Assembly: GCA_003550325.1 (NCBI GenBank)
Contig: QKWP01000058.1
Location: 243,964 to 307,963 of the forward strand
Source of the DNA: Gigaspora rosea
Lineage: Eukaryota; Glomeromycota; Glomeromycetes; Diversisporales; Gigasporaceae
Reading direction: 5' to 3'
DNA: 64,000 nucleotides
The position numbers and the translations under genes are program-made. The notes under the pieces are model-generated. The model saw only the letters and a list, made by a program, of their open reading frames with translations. It did not search any database and was not told where the DNA came from. Positions 21,614 through 33,039 of this stretch are shown piece by piece. Within the stretch, counting starts at the first letter, position 1. The number at the start of each line of letters is the position of its first letter.

Positions 21614-23030
21614 ACGGGGTACCAATGGACAACTCCAAATATTAACAATTTTAATCGTACATTTTTAGGACGTGAATATATGAATAGCGTTGTTGATAGT
21701 TATGAAAAATGTTATTTCTTTGGAGGATATTTAAGAAACTTAACAACAACAAACAATTCCATTATTTATTATGATAATAATGTATTTGACATAATAGATA
21801 TGAGATGGTTAACAATAACTTTGCCCCATCCACCAATTAATAGAATATTTTATAGTGTTGTGTTGAAAGACAACTTTATATATTACATTGGTGGTTTAGA
21901 TCGTGTTAGTATGAATGAGGTATTTGCAATTTACTGTAATTAGGGAAGTTTCAAATTATAACTTGTATAATAACTAATTAAATTAATCAAGTAGATTTCT
22001 GTATTTAATACAGTAGATTTAATTTGGTTATCTAAAGTACGCATACATGATAATATAATAATTTCATAAGAAGTTAAAAGATTATAACGATAGTTTTTTG
22101 TTCTAGACGGTTCTTGGCGATCAAATTAGTAGACATTTTAGACATTCAGCTGTCTTAAGTACATGTCTTATTAATAATATTATCATTATTTAATATTTTT
22201 TAATATTTTTATTTATTAAGTATATATTACATATTTATATTACATTTTTAAATAGCCCAAGATGGGCTTATTCTTATTTATGGTGGGCCGGAATTAAATG
22301 GCACTCAAGCACAACCTGATGTTGTTGTTACATTAAATGAAAGCGTTGAACCGTATACATTGAAGATTATTACTACAAACAATGCACCATCACAATCACT
22401 TACATTTCATTCAGCAAAATTATATGGAATATATATGATTGTTGCATTTGGTAATTATTACATTAAACTGTTTAAAATATCTTTCGGAATTTTTTTTTTT
22501 TTTTATAACCTTTGGCATGAAGCCAAAGGACGCCATTGGCGTACAATTATCTTTCAGAATCAATCAGAATATAATTAAGAAACTTTAGTGGATTATGCTT
22601 TTCTAATAAAATTTCTAATTTAATTATTTAATTTACTCATATTAGGTGCAATTGCTTCTTCATTGGTATTAAATAATAATTCTTCATTGGTATTAAATCT
22701 TAATTTATATATCTTCAATGCGAAAAACTATACATGGGTTAATACTTTTGATGCTTCAAATATACATGGATTTAATTCAACAAATTCATATTCAATTTCA
22801 ATAGGCGCAGAGATTGGTATTTGTATAGGTGTAGTTGCTGCCGTTGGTATTATGGAAGTTGTAGTATTTTTCCTTTATAAAATATTTCGAAATCGCAAAA
22901 ATTTTCCTATCGCAACCCCTGGAACTTTAATATATATGTTATATAATTATTATGCACATTTTTTTTATATTATAATTTTATATGTGACATGTGTAATTCT
23001 TATAGAATTTAACCACTTTTATTTAAGATA

Positions 23031-23749
23031 AAAAGATGTTTTCAAGCAGCACACTCGATGTGATTAAATAGTGATTGTGGTGGTGTAAAATCATTATAAC
23101 AATATTTCATTGTCGAAAACCATTAATACAAATAATAATATAATTGAAATGTTCCCATATATCTCCTTCAATTTATAGTAACTTGATTGCAATTGATGTT
23201 GAACAAATTTTTTTATTGTTTTTACTATTTAAAGATTATTGTACTTATAAATAGAAGATAAATAAGAAAACGATGAATCAAAAAGGATAAGGCATACTCT
23301 ACGTTAATTCTTTTTCAAAATTTATTGAAACGAAAAAAAAAACAAAAACTTTTTTTATTGCGACAAAGATTTTTAGAGTAAATAGTAAGATAATAACGAC
23401 GTTGAAGATCCATAATAATAATGTAACGGTATAAAGGTAAATATAAAGAGTAAAGTATATTTAAACATTTATTAATTTTTCAGTCAATGACAAATTAGCC
23501 AATAAGCGCAACTCTATGAAAAAGGACGTCTGAATCTCTATTTGTTATCAATTGGAATGACAAATACTCTCAATCAAATTAATAATTTTCAACTAAATAA
23601 ATTGTTCTCCCAGACAAATTAAATTATCATCCATGTTTTTATTCATCGAAAAGGAAATACAATCGATTAAGTAATTTTTTTTTTCTGATTAATATCCCAT
23701 TCCGACAGGTAAATAAAGACACCTTAGAACGCCAAAAATGTGTTCGAAT
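23031..23749. other. Kelch 3' flank, intergenic
   Basis: No gene or repeat that I can support. Confidence 0.5.
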
Positions 23750-24050
23750 AAGTTTATAACTCAATTTATTATATTTAAGCTATTTAATCATATATTAAAT
23801 ATACTAAAGTCAATAAAATTAATGAATTAATAGTTTAAGAGTTTTGAGCCAATTGCTTCGAATAAATTCATTAAATAACCTTATTTAATTAAACATTAGT
23901 CAAAATATAATGAATAAAGTATATCTAATATGTTCCGGTGGCAACAGGATCTATAGTTAAGGAACAAACAAACTTTTAACTCCTTGAAGTTTCCGTATCA
24001 ATATCATTAGCGAGTCTTATATAACTTTTAATGGTTTGTCATGCATATTG
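23750..24050. repeat. Dispersed repeat R1, copy 2
   Basis: Related to 6755-7045 along most of its length, for example AATATGTTCCGGTG, GATCTATAGTTAA, TTTTAACTCCT and ATCATTAGCG. Non-coding. Confidence 0.6.
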
Positions 24051-24960
24051 TGAAGTTTCGATTCGCAGGGGTTTCCTATATAATTACTAATCACCCCTGT
24101 ACTCAACTAAATCACTATTTAAATGCCGGTCAAGACTTCTAAACCTTGAACTGGTAGGCAGAAAGAGGCGTGGAAAGACTTGGTCCGGGTCTCAAGGTTC
24201 GGAGAGTCTTGTTACGGGTAGGCGGGGATTAAGATAAGTATCTCTATTCAATTCTTATTGTTCTTGAGTATTTATAGTCTTCTACTAATCTCCGTAGTTT
24301 ACTCTAGGTTCGTATTATGGGGTTCGGATATCTGGTTGACCTGGTGATTATCACGTGATCAAACGGTCCCTTGGGTCTGCGGATTTTCCAATGACGGCGT
24401 CGATCGGGGCTCCAATTGAGGCAGTTCGGTCACGAGGGAGTTATTGTTCGATATAAGAGGTAATCGATGCGTTGATCAATGTATGGTTTATTATAAATAC
24501 AGGTAAGGGGTCAGGTACTAATTCTCTTTCTATTTTTCTTTGGAATTTGATCTCTTAACGATGATCACGGGGATAAGAAGAATATTACGATGGACAATTT
24601 GTTTCGAATGATAATATTGTTTTATGGAATAAGATAAGTATATGTTTTTATTTTAAAGAAAAGAAAATAGTACAAAGCATATAAGGAGTTCTATAGCTAA
24701 CACTTCTACTCTAATTTCGAAGGTTACTAACTGGAACTTGAACTAACTAGAACTATTCTCATCGGTCGTGAACTCAACTGAACTACCGTTTCCCTCAATG
24801 GACTTACGGCCTTTATATACTTTTTAATTACAGGCTAAAAATCGATTCGATGAATTCGATTGAGTCTATGGACTCTTTCGACTCCATCTACTCTTTCGAC
24901 TCCATCGAGTCGTTCGACTCCATTGAGTCACGGCCTTACTATAAATGGTAAGTAATATTT
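24051..24960. other. GC-richer island, possibly an LTR fragment
   Basis: Noticeably less AT-rich than its surroundings. It has TCACGTGATCAAACGG near 24352, a TATA-like TTATTATAAATACAGG near 24490, and a short cluster of GACTCCAT and GAGTC words (24863-24935) that are partly palindromic. The layout is promoter-like, as in an LTR, but I could not find TG-CA ends or a target duplication. Confidence 0.3.
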
Positions 24961-25904
24961 AAAAATAGAAAATACATATATATAGAAATAAAAGAAACTA
25001 AAAATAGACATCGGGCACAGCCTCAACTTCCGATTTACATAGATCGGATTTGCCCTTCACGATATACAGTAAATTAATAAAAAAAAAACTTTAGAAAGTT
25101 TCATTTCTTGAAAATAAAACTTGTCTAAAAATAATTTTTTAAAAATGAAAATTGAATTCTTTAATGAATTAAGTTGCAACATGTAATAATTAGAATATTC
25201 AATGGCAATATCTTCTTTATAAATTAATTTCTACAAATAAAATTTAGTGTAGAAATATTTAGTCATTAATGGTTAAATCCTGCCCTGTTATAAAGGTGTA
25301 TTAGTTTATTAAGGTGATATATCCAGATAATGATATTAGAAAAATGGTTGTATAATTTTATTAACTATAACAAGTTTTTATTTCATGGTATTTTTATAAT
25401 ACTTATAAATTTGATATTTAAATAGTGCAACTTTGTTTTCTTTTAAATCACTTAAAAGATTCTTACAAAAGTCATTTTTATGCGTTCTATTTTTATTAAT
25501 ATCTGATTTAGGGCCAGAGCTTCGTTTAAGATTAACAAAAAACAATTACATACCAAAATTCCAAATAAAATAGTTTTATAATAAAATTTTAAGTCACTTC
25601 GCAAACTATATTTTTATTCACAAATAAGAATGATGATAACATAAAAAAATAAAATAAGACGAAAGAATATTTAAAATATAATTGAAAAACTATGAAAGGT
25701 AGAAAATAAAATTAACAGATTAAGAATTATAAGAATACTAAGCTATGTTCGTAACGCACAAAAATATCTTCATATTCTGATCCACCACCAAGTGGCATTA
25801 AAACATGACAGTTCGAGAAAAGCTTTTCATAACACTACAATCTTCAATTAACGAAATTGATCATTGAATGAACAATGATCCAAATATTAAGAGACGAGGT
25901 AATT
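24961..25904. other. AT-rich intergenic stretch
   Basis: No supported feature until the LRR copy B 3' flank begins at about 25905. Confidence 0.5.
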
Positions 25905-26083
25905 ATATAATTTGTTGAAAGATTTCGATCCAAAGTTGCAATTTTTGAATCCTTCTAAATAATTAATATTTATAAAGTTTATATTAATTATTGCTTGAAA
26001 GAATAAAAAAAATGACTACCATAATTTTGTAATAAATTATAAAGTGATGTTTACCAGTTTTACATTATAAAAATTTTATTTTC

Positions 26084-27188
26084 TCAATTTTTCAAAGTTA
26101 GTTTATTTAATTGAGCTTCCATTTCATTAATTTCTACGGAAGTTACTTTATTTAATTGAGCTTCCATTTCATTAATTTCTACGGTGTTGCCTAAAATATC
26201 TCGGATTTCTTCTACAGTTAGCACCTCAGACAATTTATTTTTACATCTTTCTAATTGTTTGCGAGCATAAGTACTGTTACTATGCAAAACTTCATGTTGA
26301 GCTTCTAGCAAGCTATCCAACCATAATTTATTATCTTCATTTAAATTACTTTTAATAATATCCAATTGACACTTCAAGTTTTCCTCTTTGACTTTCTTGG
26401 TCTCTATTTTCAAATCAATAAAACTAACGTTTTTTGTAGTTAGAATTAAATTGGTTAATCTTTCTATTTGATTTTTTAATACATTATCACAAAAAATTAG
26501 TCGTTTGTTGCCAATAAAGTTAATTGATCGTAGGTTTGGTTTACAACCTAAACTTAAACAACCAAGTGTGGTATGGTTAATTGAAATTTTGTGTTAAATT
26601 AATACATTTATCAATCTTCAAACTAGTTAACTTTTGTTGCTGTTCCTGCCCAATACCTTCGATACATAGAACATTCAAATTAATAAAATCGTTAAGGTCC
26701 AATTCTCCTTCCAAAATGACATTATAAAAACGATAGTCTGGAGTAGGGATAGGAATCGATTTAGTCGATTATATGTAAATTAATATGTTTAGTCGATTTA
26801 GTCGACTAAATCATATAGCCGATTCCTATCCCTAGTCTGGAGCACTAGAATAATTGGTTTGATCCCTATTGCTACAATGTTGACAATCATTGTAGTTATT
26901 TCCCGTAGTGGGTTTTACAACTGCAACACTGAAACTGCGACATGGGGATGCCGCTGTCGTCGTTAAAGGTTCAGGAGGTTGGATCTTTTGTGATCCATAT
27001 CCGAAACCGCTAAATGGTGATGCGGCTGTCGTCCCGCCGAATAATCCAGAAGGTTGCGTCGTTTTGAATAATGATGTTAAGTTTTTTTGTTCAGTACATT
27101 GACATTTGCGATAGACGTAAAGACTTGTTGCCTGTTCTCTTTGATCTGTTGGAATTTTTTTATTTAACCACTCGTTTGCGTTTACCAT
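26084..27188 (-). pseudogene. LRR-family protein, copy B, with MITE insertion and frameshift
   Basis: Begins MVNANEWLNKKIPTDQREQ. A Gly/Ser/Pro-rich stretch with FGG and GFGYGS follows, then an LRR part (ELDLNDFINL, LCIEGIGQEQ, KLTSLKIDKCINLT). After a one-base shift near 26597 comes LGCLSLGCKPNLRSINFIG, and then a Lys/Glu-rich, probably coiled-coil C-terminus. The C-terminus includes a perfect-frame 45-bp tandem duplication giving EINEMEAQLNK twice (26084-26180). The MITE at 26744-26834 supplies a TAG stop from its own terminal TAGGG. Without the insertion and the shift the gene would encode roughly 330 residues. Confidence 0.8.
26744..26834. mobile_element. 91-bp hAT MITE with perfect target duplication and a known empty site
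   Basis: Ends TAGGGATAGGAATCG and CGATTCCTATCCCTA, with inner TTTAGTCGA words also inverted. GTCTGGAG flanks both sides (26736-26743 and 26835-26842). The paralogous copy A at about 16132-16143 reads GATAATCTGGAGCA without interruption, so the pre-insertion state survives in the same window. Confidence 0.93.
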
Positions 27189-27960
27189 TATTGTTAAAAA
27201 GTTGCTCTCTGATTTAAAAGTAGATTATTTGTTAAAGTTCATTCTTTTAATGATATTTAATATGCACTAATTTATCGCACGAGAATAATCGTTCGTATTA
27301 TACAAACTGTATTCAACGTATAAATATGAAATTAGAAGTTATTTCAATACTGTAAAATAAGAAAATCAGACTAAATGTATGTACAGTACTTGTCTTAAGT
27401 AAATTTACTTGCCTTAAAAATGTACTCGGCTTAAAGAAGAAAACACCTTGTTTTGAATTAATTCATTTAATTGATGCCAATTGAACAGCGTTTTGACAAA
27501 TAAAATCAGTTACACAAATCATTAAGGGTTGCGTGCGTAAACAATTACAATAATGAAATGTGGCATGTGTCGTTACGTTAACATTTTTCATATTGCTATT
27601 ATTGCTTGGGAAAGCAAGGTAAAATAATGCCAAATTTAATTCCAATAGTAATAATAAACAATGACGGTTATTTCTAACTTGTGCATCGGTCGTAAGGTGG
27701 CTTGTGCACGTGATGTCGGTACTTGATTTACCGAGATCAGAATTGATTCAATGGAACAAAGATTGACTTAAAGGTGATTGATTTAATTAATAAAGGAGCC
27801 AGAATGAGATTATTGATCGAATAGTTAACAGTCATTCGGCTTCCATCCCATTGTTTTTCTAATTCAGGTGCGATTTACAATTTGCAACGAAAAGAACAAA
27901 AAGAATTTTACAAATTTAGAAAATAATAGAATATAAGGCCATTTTCCACACCCGTCCCAG
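27189..27960. other. LRR copy B upstream flank, then intergenic
   Basis: 27189-27390 matches the flank of copy A. The rest has no supported gene. The minus-strand frame at 27463-27645 shows no recognisable motif. Confidence 0.5.
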
Positions 27961-27967
27961 TTATCAC

Positions 27968-28082
27968 CGTAATAATATACTTAACATTTCTATTATTAGC
28001 ATTACTGTTAATATACTTAACATTTTTATTATTAGCATTACTGTTAATATATTTAACATTTCTATTATCAGCATTACTGTAA
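27968..28082. repeat. 36-bp tandem repeat, about three units
   Basis: Units of AATATACTTAACATTTYTAT followed by TATTAGCATTACTGTT. On the minus strand they translate as repeated NNKNVKYINSNA in an open frame (28183-27908), but a real protein is not supported. Confidence 0.8.
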
Positions 28083-28219
28083 TGTTTATTTTTATGCAGA
28101 GGTCTTTTTCGATTTTTAACAGCTACCCTATTACAGTATTTTGTCCCGACAATTTGTCGCCATAACAGTACATACAAATTCACGCGTGTCCATCTGTAGA
28201 TACTGCGTGTGTAGCCGCT

Positions 28220-28520
28220 CCCAACAACACCAGGAACGCCACCAAAATACTAATAAATTTTTTGCGATCACGTGAAATTAACCAATAGCAAAGTCACGAC
28301 TTGATGTAACGTAACACAACCACGAAGATCCAATACAAACGCTCTTTTTCAAAAAAAATCTCTAACGCAAAAATTTACCTAAGAAACCGTTTTTAATGCA
28401 CTAACAAAAAATTCCTTGGGCAATTTTACTATATATCTGTCCCTTTCTAGCCCTAACATAAACGAATTCTAAAGAACTTTGTTTGTGTCACGTGATCGCA
28501 AAAATTTTGTGCATCAACGA
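28220..28520 (-). mobile_element. Foldback MITE copy C
   Basis: Inverted arms TTTTTTGCGATCACGTGA (28258) and TCACGTGATCGCAAAAATTT (28487). The interior, read on the minus strand, contains AGTAAAATTG, CAAGGAATTTTTTGTTAG, TTACATCAAG and GCTATTGGTTAATTTCAC. Related to copies A (33-330) and B (21115-21375). Confidence 0.75.
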
Positions 28521-28664
28521 AAAGCATTCACATTACACAACAAATTTTATCTATAGTTTAAAATAATTGGAATCACGTGTTGGAAGACCCTATTGTGACC
28601 AATTACAGGTTAGTGTAACAAAAATATGCATGTATATTACACAAAAGCTCATTGCACTAATTTT

Positions 28665-28933
28665 GGGGACGGGGGCAACTCATATTTCTTAATAATTTTC
28701 TCGGTTAACTTTAGGGTTATCATCTTATATTAGGGTTAGATTGGGTTTTAGATAGTTGTATATAAGCAAAATTGCCTTCCCGATATTTTTACTTAACCTA
28801 CCTGAGGTAGGTTTAGACTGCCGTTTTTGTATTTTTTTGTTTTTTTTTGTTTTTTGCTTTGCTAGCGATCATCAAAATTCTGTAATTTGATTGGTTGTGA
28901 TCACGTGAAGTTGTCCCCGCTTTAGACGACCCC
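28665..28933 (-). mobile_element. GGGGTCGTCTAAAGC MITE, copy 2
   Basis: The right end GCTTTAGACGACCCC is intact. The left end reads GGGGACGGGGGCAACTC, as if about 9 bp of the TIR were deleted. About 90 percent of its length is readily aligned by eye with the copy at 46595-46871 (for example CAACTCATATTTCTTAATAA, CTGAGGTAG and GCTAGCGATCATCAAAATTC). It includes a TTAGGGTT motif. Confidence 0.85.
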
Positions 28934-29060
28934 GATCAGGTTTATTTAAACCAATGTCAGGTTTATTTTGAACCAATATTGGGTTTATAATACCTTATGT
29001 TTCCAAAAATAAACAACCTCCAAAAGAAACTATCTCTTTTATTTTTTTAAAGAAATTGTT

Positions 29061-29809
29061 GATTCGCAAATTATTAACTCTTCCCAATGATCACTTGTAC
29101 CAAAAATTTCCTAAACAAAAGTTAATTTTCTTTAAAATTTATGATATAAGCAGGCTTTTGCCAATTAAATAAACTTGTTCAAAATACAAAATTACATATA
29201 GCTATCAAATTTTATAATATTTTAACTTGTTCTTGTTAAAATATATTAAATTTTAAATAAATAAATATTCTATTCAATTTTGTGATTTGGGCCAAGGAAA
29301 CTTGTCTTGCTCTTTAAGACAAAGTTGTTCAGCTCTTTGCTGGCTTCATTTAACATATAATACATTCAAACCGGACAAAAACTGAGTATTTTACAAATAA
29401 AATACTTCAAACTCCTTTTATTTTTTTAATTTTTTTTTTAAATTTGTTCCTTTTGCCTTGACCCCAACAAATCCTAAGGTCTACCCACGTTTTTAATTAT
29501 CAAATTTTAGTGGTTCCTTTACAAATTTTTAATTTGTACAATTACCTATATTTGAATTAATTAATTTTACACAAAACAAACAATTACAAATTCGTACTTT
29601 TTTTAGTACAAATTTTGGTGTAAATTTACTACTATTTATATCATAGTTACATATACTACCTTTTGTATTACAATCCACACAAGCCACAAGCCACACTAGC
29701 CACAAGGCACACTAGCCACCTACAATATAGTTACACCAACTGTGCAACATTACACAAACCAAAAGTTACCAATCCGAGAAGCTTTCATTAATCTTATTAT
29801 TATTCAATA
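29061..29809 (+). other. LINE 5' untranslated region (putative)
   Basis: No long ORF. It includes a CACAAGCCACAAGCCACACT-type short repeat cluster (29676-29720). Assigned to the LINE only if the target duplication at 29049 is genuine. Confidence 0.45.
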
Positions 29810-32390
29810 TGCCAACTACTATTGATAAAAAAACCTGATACAATTGATCTTAATATCTTTTTTATGCAATGCTCCAATCATTTTGGAGTATTCATTTATG
29901 AAAGTAGTCCAAATACAACTAGACCAATTCCATCTAATACCAAACCAACTGCATGTTTTACTAAAAACTTAAGATCCAATCAAATTGCAACTTATTTCTT
30001 TCAAGCCCCTACTATGACTGCTACTATTAGATGTCTCTGTAACAAATTTCATACCAGATATATCTCTACAGAAAATACTATCTATACTCTAAATTTTGAT
30101 CTTGTACCTGTTACTTCCAATTCTCAAACAAAAAAGCTTCTTAGCTGAACTCTTGAAATTACTGAATTTATCCCTCCTTCTCCTACTGCCGATACTTCTT
30201 CTTCTTCTTCTTCTTCCTTTGATATCCATACTTATAAATGCTACAAATGCAATCTTCAAGTTTATTGTCAAAAAAAACAAGATAACAAACACTACCTTCA
30301 TCAGGATGCTATTTTTATACAGATCAAATTTATCACAGTGTCTCACAACCATCAACTTCTTCTATGATGGAAATTGATCCTCCTCCTTCTCCTTCTCCAG
30401 CAATAACTACTACTCAACAACAACCACAAGCACAAACACAACAAGTACATTAACAACAACCCCTTCAACAAAAAACACAGCCCACTCATTCTGAACAACA
30501 ACAACAAATGCAATCTTCTCAACAAAAACAACAATACCAACAAATACAATCTACTCAACAAGATCAACAACAAATATTTAAAAATGATTCTTTAGGCTTA
30601 GATTGGTTTCAACTCTATCCTGTTACACCTGATAGAACCATATTCCAGATTTAATACATTACTTTCTTAACAAATTTTCAATTTTATTAAACCTTTTTTT
30701 ATTAACTTTAAGTCTGGTCAAATTAGTAAACAAGCAACTGATACTCTAAATATACTTTTAACTACTTACTCAAACAAATGACTAGTCAACAACCCAAATT
30801 TCTCTCTGATCTAATCTATCAAAATAACCCTTCAATTGATAGATCAATTACTATACCTTTTGAAATTCTTTTTTCTACTTTTAAAGATATATTGCTCCAA
30901 TTTACAACAACACTCTTTACCAAATTTAACTACCCTAAAATTTTTACTCTTTATTAGTCTATTCCACCCTATACAACCAATAATCATAACAATATTGCTT
31001 TAAAGCTATTAATAGAAACAAATTTATTGAAGATATACATATCCATCCACTTAGTTTTAAAACCAACTTCTTTATTAGTAAAGATAGTCCTAAAGCTCCT
31101 TTACTCAAAATTCAAAATGATAACAAATTTAATATTAATATTTCACTTAATATATCTAAACAACAATTTCTTGAAACTTTTTGTATCCATTCTTTAGAAC
31201 CCCATACATCAGATTTTGACTCTTGGTTCGAATCATTTTACAATTAATATAAACGACAATTTAAAGAATCAGATGATCAACATCAACTAAAAACATACAA
31301 TTATATCAAATGACAAATCTCTTATCAAGTAGCTACTGCTTGTAAGTGACTACTTTCTAAAACCTTTAATATTACATCAATTTTTTCACTTCATGAACGC
31401 TCTTAACTCTGCACTAAAGTAGCCTTGTTTCATATCTATACATGTACTCATAGCACCAAAGAACCGTGTACTACTCTATCCCAAGATACAGAACATAACT
31501 TCCAAAATCTTTCAAATTTCTTTTTTGAACAATCCTTTACCAAATTCCTAGCTACTCAATCTAATAATCAAATATGGGCTAAACCTATACTTGATTTTTT
31601 ATATTTGATAAAGACAATAAGTACACAGCAACATTTCAAAATACTACACCTACAAATCTTTTTCACAAACTTTCTAATGATACTGAAGAAGAGTTTATGA
31701 AACTTAACAATACTGAAACCAAAAACAAGTGTAAAGCATATTATTTCTATAGATATTTTAAAGCATATCTTACTGCTGCTACAAAAAATAATGAATTTAT
31801 TCATTTAAACAAAAATCAAGCAATTCAATCTTACATCTACACCTATTAATACCTACTATCTTGCTCGTGTTATTACATACTACTTTATTATAAAACAAGA
31901 AAAATTTACATATTCTCAAATTCTTCAATACTACAAATCAAATGCACTTCCTGAAGCAGAAAATATTATTAAAGACAAATTTCAAATTAACTTCACAACT
32001 CCCCAAATACAAGATACTACTCTTTTTTTCAATCCTAATATAGTAGCCAATACAAATACTGAACCAGATTCCAAACAATCAGTCAAGCTATCCCTTTTAA
32101 ACAAACATATGCTAATATTCTTAACTCTCAAATTAACCAAACCTTATCCTACAACCCTTTTTTAATTTGTCTTCTGTAGAACACATAAATGCAGCCACCG
32201 CTTCTAGAATTATAATGTCCTCCATTAATAATGGGCCATTTCTAGAAGAGAATGATGTAAGTAGACAGGTGGATAAGTCTATTTATGTGGAGGACCAAGA
32301 TTATGACAGCCAGACCCAACATACAGAGCAGGCTATGGTACCCTGCGCAGCTGTGAGAACTGAGCTTTAAATGACGAGCGTTTCTACAGA
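29810..32390 (+). pseudogene. LINE ORF1-like region, many stops and frameshifts
   Basis: An open piece (29822-30145) has a long polar stretch and is followed by a Cys-containing segment, YKCYKCNLQVYC near 30237, then a Ser/Pro and Gln-rich tract (30370-30570, QQQ-rich). Open pieces rich in F, N and K continue to 32160. ORF1 proteins of LINEs bind the element RNA. I do not recognise a standard RRM or a complete zinc knuckle here. The last part (32167-32391) has unusual base composition, listed separately. The opposite-strand frames at 30089, 30352 and 31568 are shadows of the low-complexity tracts. Confidence 0.6.
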
Positions 32391-32400
32391 AGACAACCAT
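32165..32400 (+). other. Composition anomaly between LINE ORF1 and ORF2
   Basis: An uninterrupted 67-codon frame (from SSVEHINAATASR to CAAVRTEL) with clearly more G and C and mixed codon use (GCC, CCG, CTG, GAG, GGG), inside a LINE otherwise dominated by A/T-ending codons. It ends TAA and is followed at once by ATG ACG AGC. The protein is not recognised. Confidence 0.5.
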
Positions 32401-33039
32401 AATACTTCAGATATCATATCTTTATCTCATTCTGAAGTACAACACTCCTTTAATACCCTTACCATTAACTAATACAAACTCTAACAACTACCTAATATTA
32501 GAAACTTATGATGAATTGCTACTTGTAAAAGATTTTAATGATGAAGAAATCAAAATTCCTACAAACTCCTTAAATGACAGAAACTATAATTATTCTAATC
32601 TTAACTCTCCTGAAATATATAATCCAACAACATGTTACAATAAATTTCTTTACTATCATAGACTACAAACCTTACTTTCTCCACAAACTGTAGGCACTTT
32701 CTTACAATATATACTAGAATATTACCCTATGTTTTATTCAGACCAATATATTAAAATTTCTGTCAAACTACATCCTCAAATTAACTATTTCTTCACAGAA
32801 GAACATATTTACCTTCCATATGAAAACTTACTACCAGGTCACTTTAAATTTTACTTTTGGGGGAGCTACCAACCTTCTGTAATATAGAGTTTAAATCATT
32901 CAATAATAGCTTTCAAATACCAATCTTTTCTAATAATTTCTTTTTTTTAATACCCAACTTACAACATTATACAATATTAAACTCTAATACCATTATGACC
33001 CCTATATCCAATATTCAAACTAATAAATCAAACTATAAC

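Larger units (their letters stand above)
20483..23030 (+). pseudogene. Kelch-repeat membrane protein, broken by frameshifts and an insertion
   Basis: Kelch motifs appear in order: LYFFGGGF near 20500, VYLVGG near 20678, KCYFFGG near 21708, IYYIGG near 21880, then LILIYGG near 22270. Kelch domains form beta-propellers. The last exon has a hydrophobic membrane helix (IGICIGVVAAVGIMEVVVFF, about 22815-22875) followed by YKIFRNRKN, so the propeller would be extracellular and the tail cytoplasmic. Splice sites that keep frame: introns 21920-22106, 22159-22255 and 22451-22645. Exon 1 has frameshifts near 20597 and 20720 and is split by the foldback element 20766-21613. A 26-bp duplication lies at about 22648-22697. 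The start codon is not evident; an acceptor-like TTTTAG precedes 20483, so an upstream exon may be missing. Confidence 0.85.

Noticed and set aside
30089..30573. Minus-strand ORFs with Arg-rich and Leu-rich runs (RRRRR, LLLRRLHLLLL)
   Set aside because: They are antisense translations of the Ser and Gln codon runs in LINE ORF1.
31222..31232. GGTTCGAATC as a possible tRNA T-arm
   Set aside because: No acceptor, D or anticodon arm around it, and it lies inside LINE coding sequence.
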